Below, piece by piece: positions 8,027 to 15,960 of a stretch of 64,000 nucleotides of DNA. Positions within the stretch are counted from its first letter, which is position 1, and every line of letters starts with the position of its first letter. The stretch lies in contig CAMNPM010000003.1 in assembly GCA_946548065.1 (NCBI GenBank), positions 34,262 through 98,261 of the forward strand, given 5' to 3'. The position numbers were made by a program, and so were the translations under genes. The DNA comes from an uncultured Prevotella sp. Lineage in GTDB: Bacteria > Bacteroidota > Bacteroidia > Bacteroidales > Bacteroidaceae. The notes beneath the pieces are model-generated. The model had not been told where the DNA came from. It worked only from the letters and a program-made list of their open reading frames with translations, and ran no database searches.

Positions 8027-9335
8027 ATCGTGTCGTAGCGTATAAGTCAAACTCTTCTGCATCCGTAATACGTGCTTCGTAGAACTGGCCGACGACAAGT
8101 TGCTCGTCGGCAGGCAGCAAGACCTCGGGGTCGACCTCTGGCGAGCAGAACTCAGTGCGGCCAACAAACCAGCCGCCCTCCCTCCGGTCGATGATGACAC
8201 GCAGAGTCTGTCCTATCTTGGCGGCCTCTATTTCTGCCGAGATATTCTGCTGCAGCCGCATCAGCTTGTCCAGCCTGGTCTGCTTGACCTCTGCGGGTAC
8301 ATCGTCGTCGTAGTGCTGAGCAGAGTAAGTTCCGTCCTCCTCGCTATAGGCGAAGGCTCCCATTCGTTCAAAGCGTGCCCAACGGGTGAAGTCCATCAGT
8401 TCGCAGAAGTCATCGTCTGTTTCGCCTGGGAAGCCCACCATCAGTGTAGTGCGCAGATGGATGCCCGGCACCTCGCGCCGCATGCGTTCTACGAGTTCGT
8501 AGGTTTCCTGCTTGCTGAAGTGTCGCTGCATCCGCGTGAGCATATGGTCGGAGATGTGCTGCAAGGCTATATCCAGATAGCGGCAGACGTTAGGCCGTTC
8601 ACGCATCACGCGCAACAGTTCCCAGGGGAAATGAGCGGGATAGGCATAGTGCAGACGAATCCAGGCCACACCCTCAATCTGTGCCATCTGGTCAATCAGT
8701 TCTGCTATATGCTGTCGACCGTCGATGTCCACACCATAGTAGGTAAGTTCCTGTGCAATAATCTGAAACTCCTTCACGCCCCGACTCACCAACCATCTTA
8801 CCTCGTCGAGAATATCCTGCTGCTGACGGCTCTGGTGACGGCCCGTGATGAGCGGAATGGCACAGTAGGTACAATGCCGGTCGCAGCCCTCGCTGATTTT
8901 GATATAGGCATAGTGCGAGGGAGTCGTGATACGCCTGTGACATAAGCCATCCGGCTTTCGCTCTACCCCACCCGCTGACGACTCCAGATCGTCGAGCAAC
9001 TGCCGGTAGTTGAACTTCCCATACCATCCGTCAACCTCAGGAATCTCTGCTTCCAGATCAGCCAGATAGCGTTCTGACAGACATCCCATCACATAGAGCC
9101 GCTTTAGATGTCCTTCCGTCTTGGCCTGAGCCAGTTCGAGGATGGTGTCGATGCTTTCTTGCTTGGCATCCTCGATGAAGCCGCAGGTATTGACAACGGC
9201 TATCTGGCCCTGCGGGTTCTCTGCATCGTGCGTAACATGATAGCCACGCGACTCAAAGAGCCCCATCAGCGTCTCCGAGTCTACCAGGTTCTTCGAGCAT
9301 CCCAGCGTGATGAAATCTATAGTCGGTTTATTCAT
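8019..9335 (-). CDS. rimO: Ribosomal protein S12 methylthiotransferase RimO
   Basis: 438 residues, the expected length. The N-terminal methylthiotransferase domain has the three cluster cysteines C13, C51 and C85 (LGCSKN, NTCGFI, MGCLSE). The radical SAM motif CDRHCTYC has C151, C155 and C158. A TRAM domain closes the protein. RimO adds a methylthio group to an aspartate of ribosomal protein S12 using two iron-sulfur clusters. The start overlaps the end of ftsY by 8 bp. Confidence 0.97.
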   Translation of the reverse strand: MNKPTIDFITLGCSKNLVDSETLMGLFESRGYHVTHDAENPQGQIAVVNTCGFIEDAKQESIDTILELAQAKTEGHLKRLYVMGCLSERYLADLEAEIPEVDGWYGKFNYRQLLDDLESSAGGVERKPDGLCHRRITTPSHYAYIKISEGCDRHCTYCAIPLITGRHQSRQQQDILDEVRWLVSRGVKEFQIIAQELTYYGVDIDGRQHIAELIDQMAQIEGVAWIRLHYAYPAHFPWELLRVMRERPNVCRYLDIALQHISDHMLTRMQRHFSKQETYELVERMRREVPGIHLRTTLMVGFPGETDDDFCELMDFTRWARFERMGAFAYSEEDGTYSAQHYDDDVPAEVKQTRLDKLMRLQQNISAEIEAAKIGQTLRVIIDRREGGWFVGRTEFCSPEVDPEVLLPADEQLVVGQFYEARITDAEEFDLYATTRYE

Positions 9336-10284
9336 TCTTGAACAGCGAGTCTACAAACTGCGTCTTGTTGAAGAGTTGCAGGTCGGTCATGCCTTCACCC
9401 AGTCCGATATACTTGACTGGCACCTTCAGTTGGTCGGATATTCCAATGACCACCCCTCCCTTTGCCGTGCCATCGAGCTTGGTAATGGCCAGCGAGGTTA
9501 TCTGCGTGACGGCTGAGAACTGCCGGGCCTGCTCAAAGGCATTCTGTCCGGTAGAGCCGTCGAGCACCAACAGCACCTCGTCGGGTGCTTCGGGCAGCAC
9601 TTTCTTCATCACGTCCTTGATTTTCTTCAACTCGTTCATCAGTCCCACCTTGTTGTGCAGTCGGCCTGCCGTATCTATCAGCACCACGTCGGCACCATTG
9701 GCCTTGGCACTCTGCAGCGTGTCGAACGCCACCGAGGCAGGGTCGGAGCCCATCTGCTGCTTCACCACAGGCACTCCCACGCGCTCGCCCCAGATGCACA
9801 GCTGCTCTACGGCAGCAGCACGGAACGTATCGGCAGCACCCAGGTAGACTTTCTTGCCTGCCTGCTTGAACTGCCACGCCAGCTTGCCTATCGTGGTGGT
9901 CTTGCCCACACCGTTGACACCTACCACGAGTATCACATAGGGCTTATGGTCGCTGGGCAAATCCCAGTTGTCGTTGTCATCACTGTTATTCTCTGCCAGC
10001 AGCGAGGCTATCTCGTCGCGCAAGATGCGGTTCAGTTCGGCGGTTGATACGTATTTGTCGCGAGCCACGCGCTCCTCGATGCGCTCAATAATTTTCAGAG
10101 TAGTCTCCACACCTACATCCGACGTGATGAGCACCTCCTCAAGATTGTCCAGCACATCATCGTCGACCTTCGACTTTCCAGCTACGGCTCGCGCCAGTTT
10201 GTCGAACACGCTCGACTTGGTTTTCTCAAGACCCTTGTCCAGCGTTTCCTTCTTGTCCTTATTAAAAAATCCAAATATACCCAT
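9328..10284 (-). CDS. ftsY: Signal recognition particle receptor FtsY
   Basis: 318 residues. An N domain (about 1-100) precedes the GTPase G domain with G1 GVNGVGKT at 122-129, DTAGR near 204 and TKLDGTAKGG near 268. FtsY docks the SRP-ribosome complex at the membrane. There is no long acidic A domain, as usual in Bacteroidetes. The gene follows rpmB-rpmG-DUF4295 but a terminator and a fresh -7 box lie between, so it can be transcribed on its own. Confidence 0.97.
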   Translation of the reverse strand: MGIFGFFNKDKKETLDKGLEKTKSSVFDKLARAVAGKSKVDDDVLDNLEEVLITSDVGVETTLKIIERIEERVARDKYVSTAELNRILRDEIASLLAENNSDDNDNWDLPSDHKPYVILVVGVNGVGKTTTIGKLAWQFKQAGKKVYLGAADTFRAAAVEQLCIWGERVGVPVVKQQMGSDPASVAFDTLQSAKANGADVVLIDTAGRLHNKVGLMNELKKIKDVMKKVLPEAPDEVLLVLDGSTGQNAFEQARQFSAVTQITSLAITKLDGTAKGGVVIGISDQLKVPVKYIGLGEGMTDLQLFNKTQFVDSLFKNE

Positions 10285-10303
10285 AGTTATAACTATTTGG
10301 CGA

Positions 10304-10311
10304 CAAAGGTA
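10304..10311 (-). promoter_or_regulatory. -7 element in front of ftsY
   Basis: The minus strand reads TACCTTTG, 20 bp upstream of the ftsY ATG and directly downstream of the terminator at 10313-10347. The -33 position falls within the terminator stem and reads TTTC or similar, a weak match. Confidence 0.5.
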
Positions 10312-10312
10312 A

Positions 10313-10347
10313 TAAAAAAAGCTGAAACTGCGAAGAGTTTCAGCCTT
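10313..10347 (-). terminator. Rho-independent terminator after the DUF4295 gene
   Basis: On the minus strand an 11-bp stem (AAGGCTGAAACT paired with AGTTTCAGCTT) with a 6-nt loop is followed by a run of seven or more T. It follows the DUF4295 stop by about 20 bp and separates the ribosomal protein genes from ftsY. Confidence 0.85.
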
Positions 10348-10368
10348 TTCTATATAGTTTTTTTAATA

Positions 10369-10527
10369 TTAATTCTTAAAGAAGTCCTTAACGGCCTCGT
10401 TAGGAACCATCTGCTCATCGAAGATGTAAGCACCCGTCTTGGGGCTCTTCACCATCTTGATCACCTTTGTGTAAGCGCGACCATCCTTCGAACCTTCGTG
10501 GAGGGTAGCAACGGTTTTCTTTGCCAT
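10369..10527 (-). CDS. DUF4295 small basic protein
   Basis: 52 residues, MAKKTVATLHEGSKDGRAYT at the start and VPNEAVKDFFKN at the end. This small lysine-rich protein is always found next to rpmB and rpmG in Bacteroidetes and is annotated as DUF4295. Size, charge and position suggest a ribosome-associated protein, but no experiment is known to me. It is 40 bp after rpmG and is the last gene before the terminator. Confidence 0.9.
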   Translation of the reverse strand: MAKKTVATLHEGSKDGRAYTKVIKMVKSPKTGAYIFDEQMVPNEAVKDFFKN

Positions 10528-10567
10528 TGAGTATTTACTTTATTAGTTTATTAAACCTATTCGCCCC

Positions 10568-10759
10568 TTATTTAATCTCCTTGTGCACAGTCATGCGCTT
10601 CAGGATGGGGTTATACTTCTTCAGCTCCATACGCTCGGGAGTGTTCTTGCGGTTCTTCGTCGTGATATAACGGCTTGTGCCGGGAAGACCGCTCTCCTTC
10701 ATCTCGGTACACTCCAGAATAACCTGGACACGGTTGCCTTTAGCTTTCTTACCTGCCAT
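10568..10759 (-). CDS. rpmG: 50S ribosomal protein L33
   Basis: 63 residues with the L33 core [20 protein letters not shown]. There is only one cysteine (ECTEM), so this is the zinc-free type of L33. It follows rpmB with a 5-bp gap. L33 sits at the exit-site region of the large subunit. Confidence 0.97.
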   Translation of the reverse strand: MAGKKAKGNRVQVILECTEMKESGLPGTSRYITTKNRKNTPERMELKKYNPILKRMTVHKEIK

Positions 10760-10764
10760 AATTG

Positions 10765-11028
10765 TTAGTCTCCTATTACTTTAATGTCCTTCCAGTCAAC
10801 ATAACCCTTGGCAACAGCCTGCTTAAGGGCAGCGTCCAGACCTACCTTATTAATCATACGCAGACCAGCAGCGCTGATCTTCAACTGAATCCAGCAAGCC
10901 TCCTCTACATAGTAGAACTTCTTGCTGAACAGGTTTACATCAAAGCTGCGCTTTGTGCGGTGCTTTGAGTGAGACACATTATTACCAATCTGTGCCTTCT
11001 TTCCCGTAATCTGACAAATTTTCGACAT
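10765..11028 (-). CDS. rpmB: 50S ribosomal protein L28
   Basis: 87 residues, starting [20 protein letters not shown] with the typical [13 protein letters not shown] stretch. It is the first gene of the rpmB-rpmG-DUF4295 transcript; a -7 box lies at 11082-11089. Confidence 0.97.
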   Translation of the reverse strand: MSKICQITGKKAQIGNNVSHSKHRTKRSFDVNLFSKKFYYVEEACWIQLKISAAGLRMINKVGLDAALKQAVAKGYVDWKDIKVIGD

Positions 11029-11081
11029 CTCTATCTACTCTTTTTTGTGTTCCTTAAATGTAACTTATTCCAAACAGGGTG

Positions 11082-11089
11082 CAAAGGTA
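11082..11089 (-). promoter_or_regulatory. -7 element of the rpmB operon
   Basis: The minus strand reads TACCTTTG followed by CACCC, 54 bp upstream of the rpmB ATG. No good -33 TTTG is seen at the usual distance. Confidence 0.55.
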
Positions 11090-11148
11090 CGAAAAAGTTT
11101 AGAGTTTCGAGTTTAAAGTTCAGAGAAAACGTCAACTCTTAATATTTT

Positions 11149-11661
11149 TTAACCTTCCAACTCGGCTGGCTGGGGTTCTGTCTTCAGAAAATCGAGAAAC
11201 ATCTGCATCGCACTGTTGGTAGCGATGGCCAGGTTGATGTCCCGTCCGTGGTCTTCTTCCACCTTCATCGTCACCTGCCGGTCAGGAGTGCCACAGGCCA
11301 GCCAGATGGTACCTACGGGATTCTCCTTCGTACCTCCTCCAGGACCAGCAAAGCCTGTTGCCGAAATGGCATAGTCGGTGTTCAGCGTCCGGCAGGCTCC
11401 AGCCACCATAGCCCGGGCCACCTCTTCACAGACGGCAGTCTTCTCGGCCAGCAGTTCGGCGCTGACACCCAGCAGCGAGATCTTCACCTCGTCGACATAC
11501 GAGATGATGCCACCCTTGAAATACTTCGAGGCTCCCGGCACAGCGATGATGGCCTCGGCAATACGGCCGCCCGTACAGCTCTCGGCTGTCGACACGGTCT
11601 TGTCCATTTCCCACAGCAGCTGACTCACTTCCCTGCTGATTACCTTGCTTTCAAAATCCAT
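11149..11661 (-). CDS. CinA C-terminal domain protein (nicotinamide-nucleotide amidase type)
   Basis: 170 residues, corresponding to the C-terminal CinA (PncC-like) domain alone: ESCTGG at 27-32, the ISYVDEVK stretch and TGFAGPGGGTKENPVGTIW. Stand-alone forms deamidate nicotinamide mononucleotide in NAD recycling. It follows tsaD by 67 bp; that gap holds a degenerate AT-rich repeat (two copies of ATCGTAAAT on the minus strand). Co-transcription with map and tsaD is likely. Confidence 0.9.
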   Translation of the reverse strand: MDFESKVISREVSQLLWEMDKTVSTAESCTGGRIAEAIIAVPGASKYFKGGIISYVDEVKISLLGVSAELLAEKTAVCEEVARAMVAGACRTLNTDYAISATGFAGPGGGTKENPVGTIWLACGTPDRQVTMKVEEDHGRDINLAIATNSAMQMFLDFLKTEPQPAELEG

Positions 11662-11728
11662 CTTTACTATTTACGATTTGACTATTTACTATATTATTTA
11701 ATATTGGACAATTTACGATTGTCCCACC

Positions 11729-12757
11729 TTATTTAAATGTCACCTTCGAGAAGGCGGGAGCCTCTATCGGACAGAACTCCCCGTCCAGATACTTATTGTA
11801 GCCCACTATGCCTATCATGGCCGCATTGTCGGTAGTATAGCTGAACTTGGGGATGTATACCGTCCACCCGTAGCGCTTGGCATAGTCGTGGAAGGCATTG
11901 CGCAGTCCGTTGTTGGCACTCACGCCGCCAGCCACAGCCACATGCTTGATGCCAGTCTGCTTCACGGCCAGCTTCAGCTTCTTCATCAGAATATCGACAA
12001 TGGTCCACTCCAGTGAGGCGGCAATATCCTCCTTGTGGTTCTCGATGAAGTCGGGCTCCTGCTCCACCCACTTGCGCAGGTTATAGAGGAACGAGGTCTT
12101 CAAGCCCGAGAAGCTGTAGTCAAGTCCGGGAATATGCGGTTCGGCAAACTGGTACGCCTTCGGGTTACCCTGCCGCGCCAGCCGGTCGATGATGGGACCA
12201 CCTGGATAACCCAGTCCCATCACCTTCGAGCACTTGTCGATGGCCTCGCCGGCAGCATCGTCGATGGTCTGGCCCAGCACTTCCATATCGTTGTACTTGC
12301 GCACCAGCACAATCTGGGAGTTGCCGCCGCTCACAAGCAGGCAGATGAACGGATAGGGAGGCGGATTGAAGTCGCCCTCGCCACCGTCGATAAAATGCGC
12401 CATCACGTGTCCCTGCAGATGATTGACATCTATCAGGGGTATGCCCAGCGAGCGGGCAAAACCTTTGGCGAAGTTGACACCCACAAGCAGCGACCCCATC
12501 AGTCCGGGTCCGCGTGTGAATGCCACCGCCGAGAGCTGTTCCTTCTGAATGCCGGCACGCTTGATGGCCTCATGCACCACTGGCACCACGTTCTGCTGGT
12601 GAGCCCTCGATGCCAGCTCAGGCACCACACCGCCATACGCTTCGTGGACAGCCTGCGACGCCGTGACATTCGACAGCAGCACATCGTTTCGCAGCACTGC
12701 TGCCGACGTGTCGTCGCATGAGCTCTCTATTGCTAATATATAAATGTCTTTTGTCAT
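11729..12757 (-). CDS. tsaD: tRNA threonylcarbamoyladenosine transferase TsaD
   Basis: 342 residues, full length. It starts MTKDIYILAIESSCDDTSAA; metal-site histidines are in VNHLQGHVMAHF and the nucleotide site is around LLVSGGNSQIV, with DNAAMIGIVG near the end. TsaD transfers the threonylcarbamoyl group to A37 of ANN-decoding tRNAs with TsaB and TsaE. The 84-bp gap from map is filled by an 8-bp tandem repeat that runs to within 5 bp of the start codon. Confidence 0.97.
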   Translation of the reverse strand: MTKDIYILAIESSCDDTSAAVLRNDVLLSNVTASQAVHEAYGGVVPELASRAHQQNVVPVVHEAIKRAGIQKEQLSAVAFTRGPGLMGSLLVGVNFAKGFARSLGIPLIDVNHLQGHVMAHFIDGGEGDFNPPPYPFICLLVSGGNSQIVLVRKYNDMEVLGQTIDDAAGEAIDKCSKVMGLGYPGGPIIDRLARQGNPKAYQFAEPHIPGLDYSFSGLKTSFLYNLRKWVEQEPDFIENHKEDIAASLEWTIVDILMKKLKLAVKQTGIKHVAVAGGVSANNGLRNAFHDYAKRYGWTVYIPKFSYTTDNAAMIGIVGYNKYLDGEFCPIEAPAFSKVTFK

Positions 12758-12761
12758 TTCA

Positions 12762-12832
12762 ATGTTTCGATGTTTCGGGCTTCGGTATTTCGAAGTGTCG
12801 ATGCTTCAAGGTTTGGATGCTTCGATGCTTCG
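12762..12832 (-). repeat. Degenerate 8-bp tandem repeat directly upstream of tsaD
   Basis: Nine units read on the coding (minus) strand as CGAAGCAT, CGAAGCAT, CCAAACCT, TGAAGCAT, CGACACTT, CGAAATAC, a 7-bp CGAAGCC, CGAAACAT and CGAAACAT, then TGAA and the tsaD ATG. The least diverged units are those nearest tsaD and those at the far end. The unit CGAAACAT is the same as in the array at 49337-49448. Confidence 0.85.
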
Positions 12833-12841
12833 AAAGAAGCC

Positions 12842-13714
12842 TTAATAAGTCAGAATCTCCACCCCGTGTTCGGTCATCAGCAGCGTGTGCTCCCATTGGG
12901 CCGAGGGCTGCTCGTCCTCAGAGATGACCTCCCAGCCGTAGGGGTCGTCGGCATCGATGAACACCTTCCATGTACCCATGTTGATCATCGGCTCGATGGT
13001 GAACACCATTCCCGGCACCAGCAACATGCCTTTGCCCTTCTGGGCAAAATGGCAGACCTCAGGCTCCTCGTGGAAGTCGTTGCCCACCCCGTGGCCGCAA
13101 AGGTCGCGCACCACACCGTAGTGATACTTCCGGGCATGCTTCTCTATCGCCTTGCCAATATCGTTCACATAGCCCCAGGGCTTGGCAGCCTCCATGCCTA
13201 TCTCCAGACACTCCTTGGCGACGCGCACCAGCTGCTCCTTCTCGGGCGTTGTCTTACCTATTATATACATACGCGAGGCATCGGCATAGTAGCCGTCGAG
13301 GATTGTAGTGAAGTCGACATTGATGATGTCGCCCTCCTGCAAGATGTCGTCAGCCTTGGGAATACCGTGACACACCACCTCGTTGATGCTCGTGCATACC
13401 GACATAGGGAACGGGGGTGTCTCCTCGTCACCACCATAGTTCAGACAGGCGGGAATAGCTCCGTGCTGTTCACAGTAGTCGCGGCATATACGGTCGATCT
13501 CCAATGTCGACATACCCGCATGGATGGCCTCGCCCACAGCATCCAGCACGCCCGTGTTCACCACTCCAGCACGGCGGATGCCCTCTATCTGTTCAGGGGT
13601 CTTGACCAGTTCGGGCGTAGGTACCTCGTTGCCCTTGTTTTCCAAATACATGATACGCTTGTCAAACTCTGTAGGCTGTTCGCCGGGTTTGCAGTGCCAT
13701 CTTCTTCTTGCCAT
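12842..13714 (-). CDS. map: Type I methionine aminopeptidase
   Basis: 290 residues from ATG at 13714 (MARRRWHCKPGEQPTEFDKR). The longer open frame upstream reads through the promoter and is rejected. Metal ligands of the pita-bread fold are in NVDFTTILDGYYADASR, DLCGHGVG, FTIEPM and QWEHT. The enzyme removes the initiator methionine. A short N-terminal extension of about 40 residues precedes the catalytic core, as in other Bacteroidetes. The promoter at 13735-13765 is just upstream. Confidence 0.96.
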   Translation of the reverse strand: MARRRWHCKPGEQPTEFDKRIMYLENKGNEVPTPELVKTPEQIEGIRRAGVVNTGVLDAVGEAIHAGMSTLEIDRICRDYCEQHGAIPACLNYGGDEETPPFPMSVCTSINEVVCHGIPKADDILQEGDIINVDFTTILDGYYADASRMYIIGKTTPEKEQLVRVAKECLEIGMEAAKPWGYVNDIGKAIEKHARKYHYGVVRDLCGHGVGNDFHEEPEVCHFAQKGKGMLLVPGMVFTIEPMINMGTWKVFIDADDPYGWEVISEDEQPSAQWEHTLLMTEHGVEILTY

Positions 13715-13734
13715 ATTTTTAACGAATTTGAGTG

Positions 13735-13765
13735 CAAAGGTACAAATAAGTGGGAAAAATGCAAA
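13735..13765 (-). promoter_or_regulatory. Promoter of map
   Basis: On the minus strand TTTG (13762-13765), a 19-bp spacer and TACCTTTG (13735-13742) match the Bacteroidetes consensus. It lies in a 58-bp stretch (13730-13787) that aligns without gaps to the ilvB promoter at 61678-61735. Confidence 0.8.
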
Positions 13766-13817
13766 GGGAAAAACCGTTTTTCTTTCCTTTTCCGCATGAA
13801 AGTTACAACTTTTTTTG

Positions 13818-13825
13818 TACATTTG
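13818..13825 (+). promoter_or_regulatory. -7 element of the PP2C phosphatase gene
   Basis: TACATTTG, 22 bp upstream of the ATG at 13848; there is no clear TTTG at -33. The short leader is typical of Bacteroidetes. Confidence 0.5.
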
Positions 13826-13847
13826 CAAGCGTAAATGTTAATCAACG

Positions 13848-15887
13848 ATGAAACGAAGTCTGAAAATCATACTCTTATTGGCCGTCATAGCTATAGCTGG
13901 CTGCCAGAGCAAGTCTGTCAGCAAGCGCGGCAACGAAGTACTCATCGACAGCTTGTCTGCAGTCCTCTACGACCTGATGGGCGACCATCCTGACGAAGCA
14001 TTGGCACTGGTGGACAGTCTGGAGCGCGAAGGTCTTATAGACAAGGGATTAGCCAACTGCCGTCGCGCACAAATATATTCGGAGCAATATCAGCCCAGGG
14101 TATCCGGTATATATGCCCAGCGGGCACTGAAGGACAAGACGCTGAAACGCGGACAGTACTATTTCGCCTACAACTTGCTGATCAACTCTGTCAGCAACGT
14201 AGGCAACACTGAACGCGCCCTGCAATATGCCACAGAGGCACTGGCTGCAACAAAAGAAGACACTTCAAGCGCCGCCCGCGAATATGCCCCCGACTTTATG
14301 ACTTGCATCGGCAACAGCCTGATGAAGCTGGACCGGCGGGAAAAGGCCAACGAACACTACGAAAAGGCCTACCAGATGTATGAGGAGATACTGGCCGGAG
14401 CCAAGAGCTTCTCGTGGTTCTATCCGGAATTCATGCTGTGCGTTGATGCTATCAACGACAACTCCTCCAGAGGCGACATCGAGACATCGCGCCGATGGAT
14501 ACCAAGACTGCAGAGCAGTTACCAGCGAACCATCGGCACCAACGACATCCCCAGTCATGTGAAGGACGACTGCACGGCAGATATGGAGATGACGCTCGCC
14601 AAGTTCCATCTGCGCGAGGGCAACACCCAGAAGGCAGAACAGCACCTACGAGCTTTCAAGCAAACCGACTTTTCCAAGACTTCAATCGGCAAGAAAGACG
14701 CTGCCGCCTACTATGAGATTGCCAAACGCTGGAAAGAGCTGGAGCAATCTGTCGCAAACGTAGACTCGTTCTATATCGACAACCACACCTACCACTCTAT
14801 GGATTATCTGAAACAGGTTCTGTCCCGCCGGTTTCAGGCCCAGAAGCAGCTGGGCCATCAGGAGGAAGCGCTGAACACGGCCTCAAAGCTGATTACCCTA
14901 CTCGACAGTGCCGAAGAGAAAACGGAGAAAGACAATGCTGTAGAATTCGCTGTCATCTACGAGACCCAAGAGAAGGAGCAGATGATTTCCGACCAGCGCG
15001 CCACACTCTCCAAGCAGCGCTGGATAGCCATAGCCGTAGCACTCCTGCTGGTCACCGTCTTCTTCCTTGTCTACACCCTTTACAGGCGGCAAGTGCATAA
15101 GAAGCTGCAGCAGGCCTACAACCAACTGGAGGAAACAACCACCGCGAAAGAGCGCATAGAGAGCGAGCTGCGCATTGCCCGCGACATACAGATGTCGATG
15201 GTGCCTCATGAGTTCCCCCGTCGCAAGGGTCTGGACCTCTATGCCCAGATGATGCCCGCCCGCGAGGTGGGAGGCGACTTGTACAGCTACGTGCTGCGAG
15301 GAGACGAACTTTACTTCTGCGTCGGCGATGTCTCTGGCAAAGGTGTGCCGGCCTCACTGTTTATGGCACAAACGGCAAGGCTGTTCCACACGCTGGCAGC
15401 CCAGCACTTAATGCCTGCGGACATTGCTTCCAGAATGAACGACGAACTGACCATTGGCAACGACCAGGGAATGTTTGTCACGATGTTCATTGGCTCTCTG
15501 AGCCTGTCTACAGGCCACCTGAACTACTGCAACTGCGGCCACAACCCTCCCGTGCTTGGCGGGGACGAGCAACAAGGAACGTTCCTGGAGATGGAGCCCA
15601 ACGTCCCCATCGGACTGTTCCCCGAAGTACACTTCGTGGGGCAGCAGATAGACAGCATCAAGGGACGGGCGTTGTTTATCTATACCGACGGACTCAACGA
15701 GGCCGAGAACACCGAGCAGCAGCAGTTTGGCGACGACCGTCTGCTGAAGTGCCTCAGAGAGGTGCGCTTTGCCTCAAGCCGACAGGTGATAGAGTATGTT
15801 GTCCAGACTATTGACGCTCACCGCAAGGATGCCCAGCCCAACGACGACCTCACCATGATGTGTCTGCGTGTAGATGACAGCGATTGA
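13848..15887 (+). CDS. Lipoprotein-anchored TPR sensor with cytoplasmic PP2C (SpoIIE-type) phosphatase domain
   Basis: 679 residues. The N-terminus is a lipoprotein signal with lipobox AIAGC (C19). Residues 20-385 are helical TPR-like repeats, a membrane helix lies at about 391-411 (WIAIAVALLLVTVFFLVYTL), a short coiled coil follows, and from about 443 there is a SpoIIE-type phosphatase domain with metal ligands in EVGGDLYS, VGDVSGKG, IYTDGLNEAE and NDDLTMM. The plan suggests a periplasmic sensor that controls a cytoplasmic serine/threonine phosphatase, as in partner-switching systems; its partner kinase or anti-sigma factor is not in this window. Next downstream is htpG, 73 bp away. Confidence 0.9.
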   Translation: MKRSLKIILLLAVIAIAGCQSKSVSKRGNEVLIDSLSAVLYDLMGDHPDEALALVDSLEREGLIDKGLANCRRAQIYSEQYQPRVSGIYAQRALKDKTLKRGQYYFAYNLLINSVSNVGNTERALQYATEALAATKEDTSSAAREYAPDFMTCIGNSLMKLDRREKANEHYEKAYQMYEEILAGAKSFSWFYPEFMLCVDAINDNSSRGDIETSRRWIPRLQSSYQRTIGTNDIPSHVKDDCTADMEMTLAKFHLREGNTQKAEQHLRAFKQTDFSKTSIGKKDAAAYYEIAKRWKELEQSVANVDSFYIDNHTYHSMDYLKQVLSRRFQAQKQLGHQEEALNTASKLITLLDSAEEKTEKDNAVEFAVIYETQEKEQMISDQRATLSKQRWIAIAVALLLVTVFFLVYTLYRRQVHKKLQQAYNQLEETTTAKERIESELRIARDIQMSMVPHEFPRRKGLDLYAQMMPAREVGGDLYSYVLRGDELYFCVGDVSGKGVPASLFMAQTARLFHTLAAQHLMPADIASRMNDELTIGNDQGMFVTMFIGSLSLSTGHLNYCNCGHNPPVLGGDEQQGTFLEMEPNVPIGLFPEVHFVGQQIDSIKGRALFIYTDGLNEAENTEQQQFGDDRLLKCLREVRFASSRQVIEYVVQTIDAHRKDAQPNDDLTMMCLRVDDSD

Positions 15888-15903
15888 GGGGGCTTTTCTT
15901 TTT

Positions 15904-15919
15904 TGGCACGTTTTTTGCT
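15904..15919 (+). promoter_or_regulatory. Sigma-54 type promoter before htpG
   Basis: TGGCACG, then TTTT, then TTGCT gives a complete match to the sigma-54 consensus TGGCACRNNNNTTGCW. The predicted start is about 12 bp further on, leaving a leader of some 30 bases before the htpG ATG. No TAnnTTTG element is seen in the 73-bp gap. Bacteroidales encode RpoN homologues, but use of this site is inferred. Confidence 0.6.
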
Positions 15920-15960
15920 CAACACTGTGCAGATAATGTCAAATTAGAAATAGAAACAAT

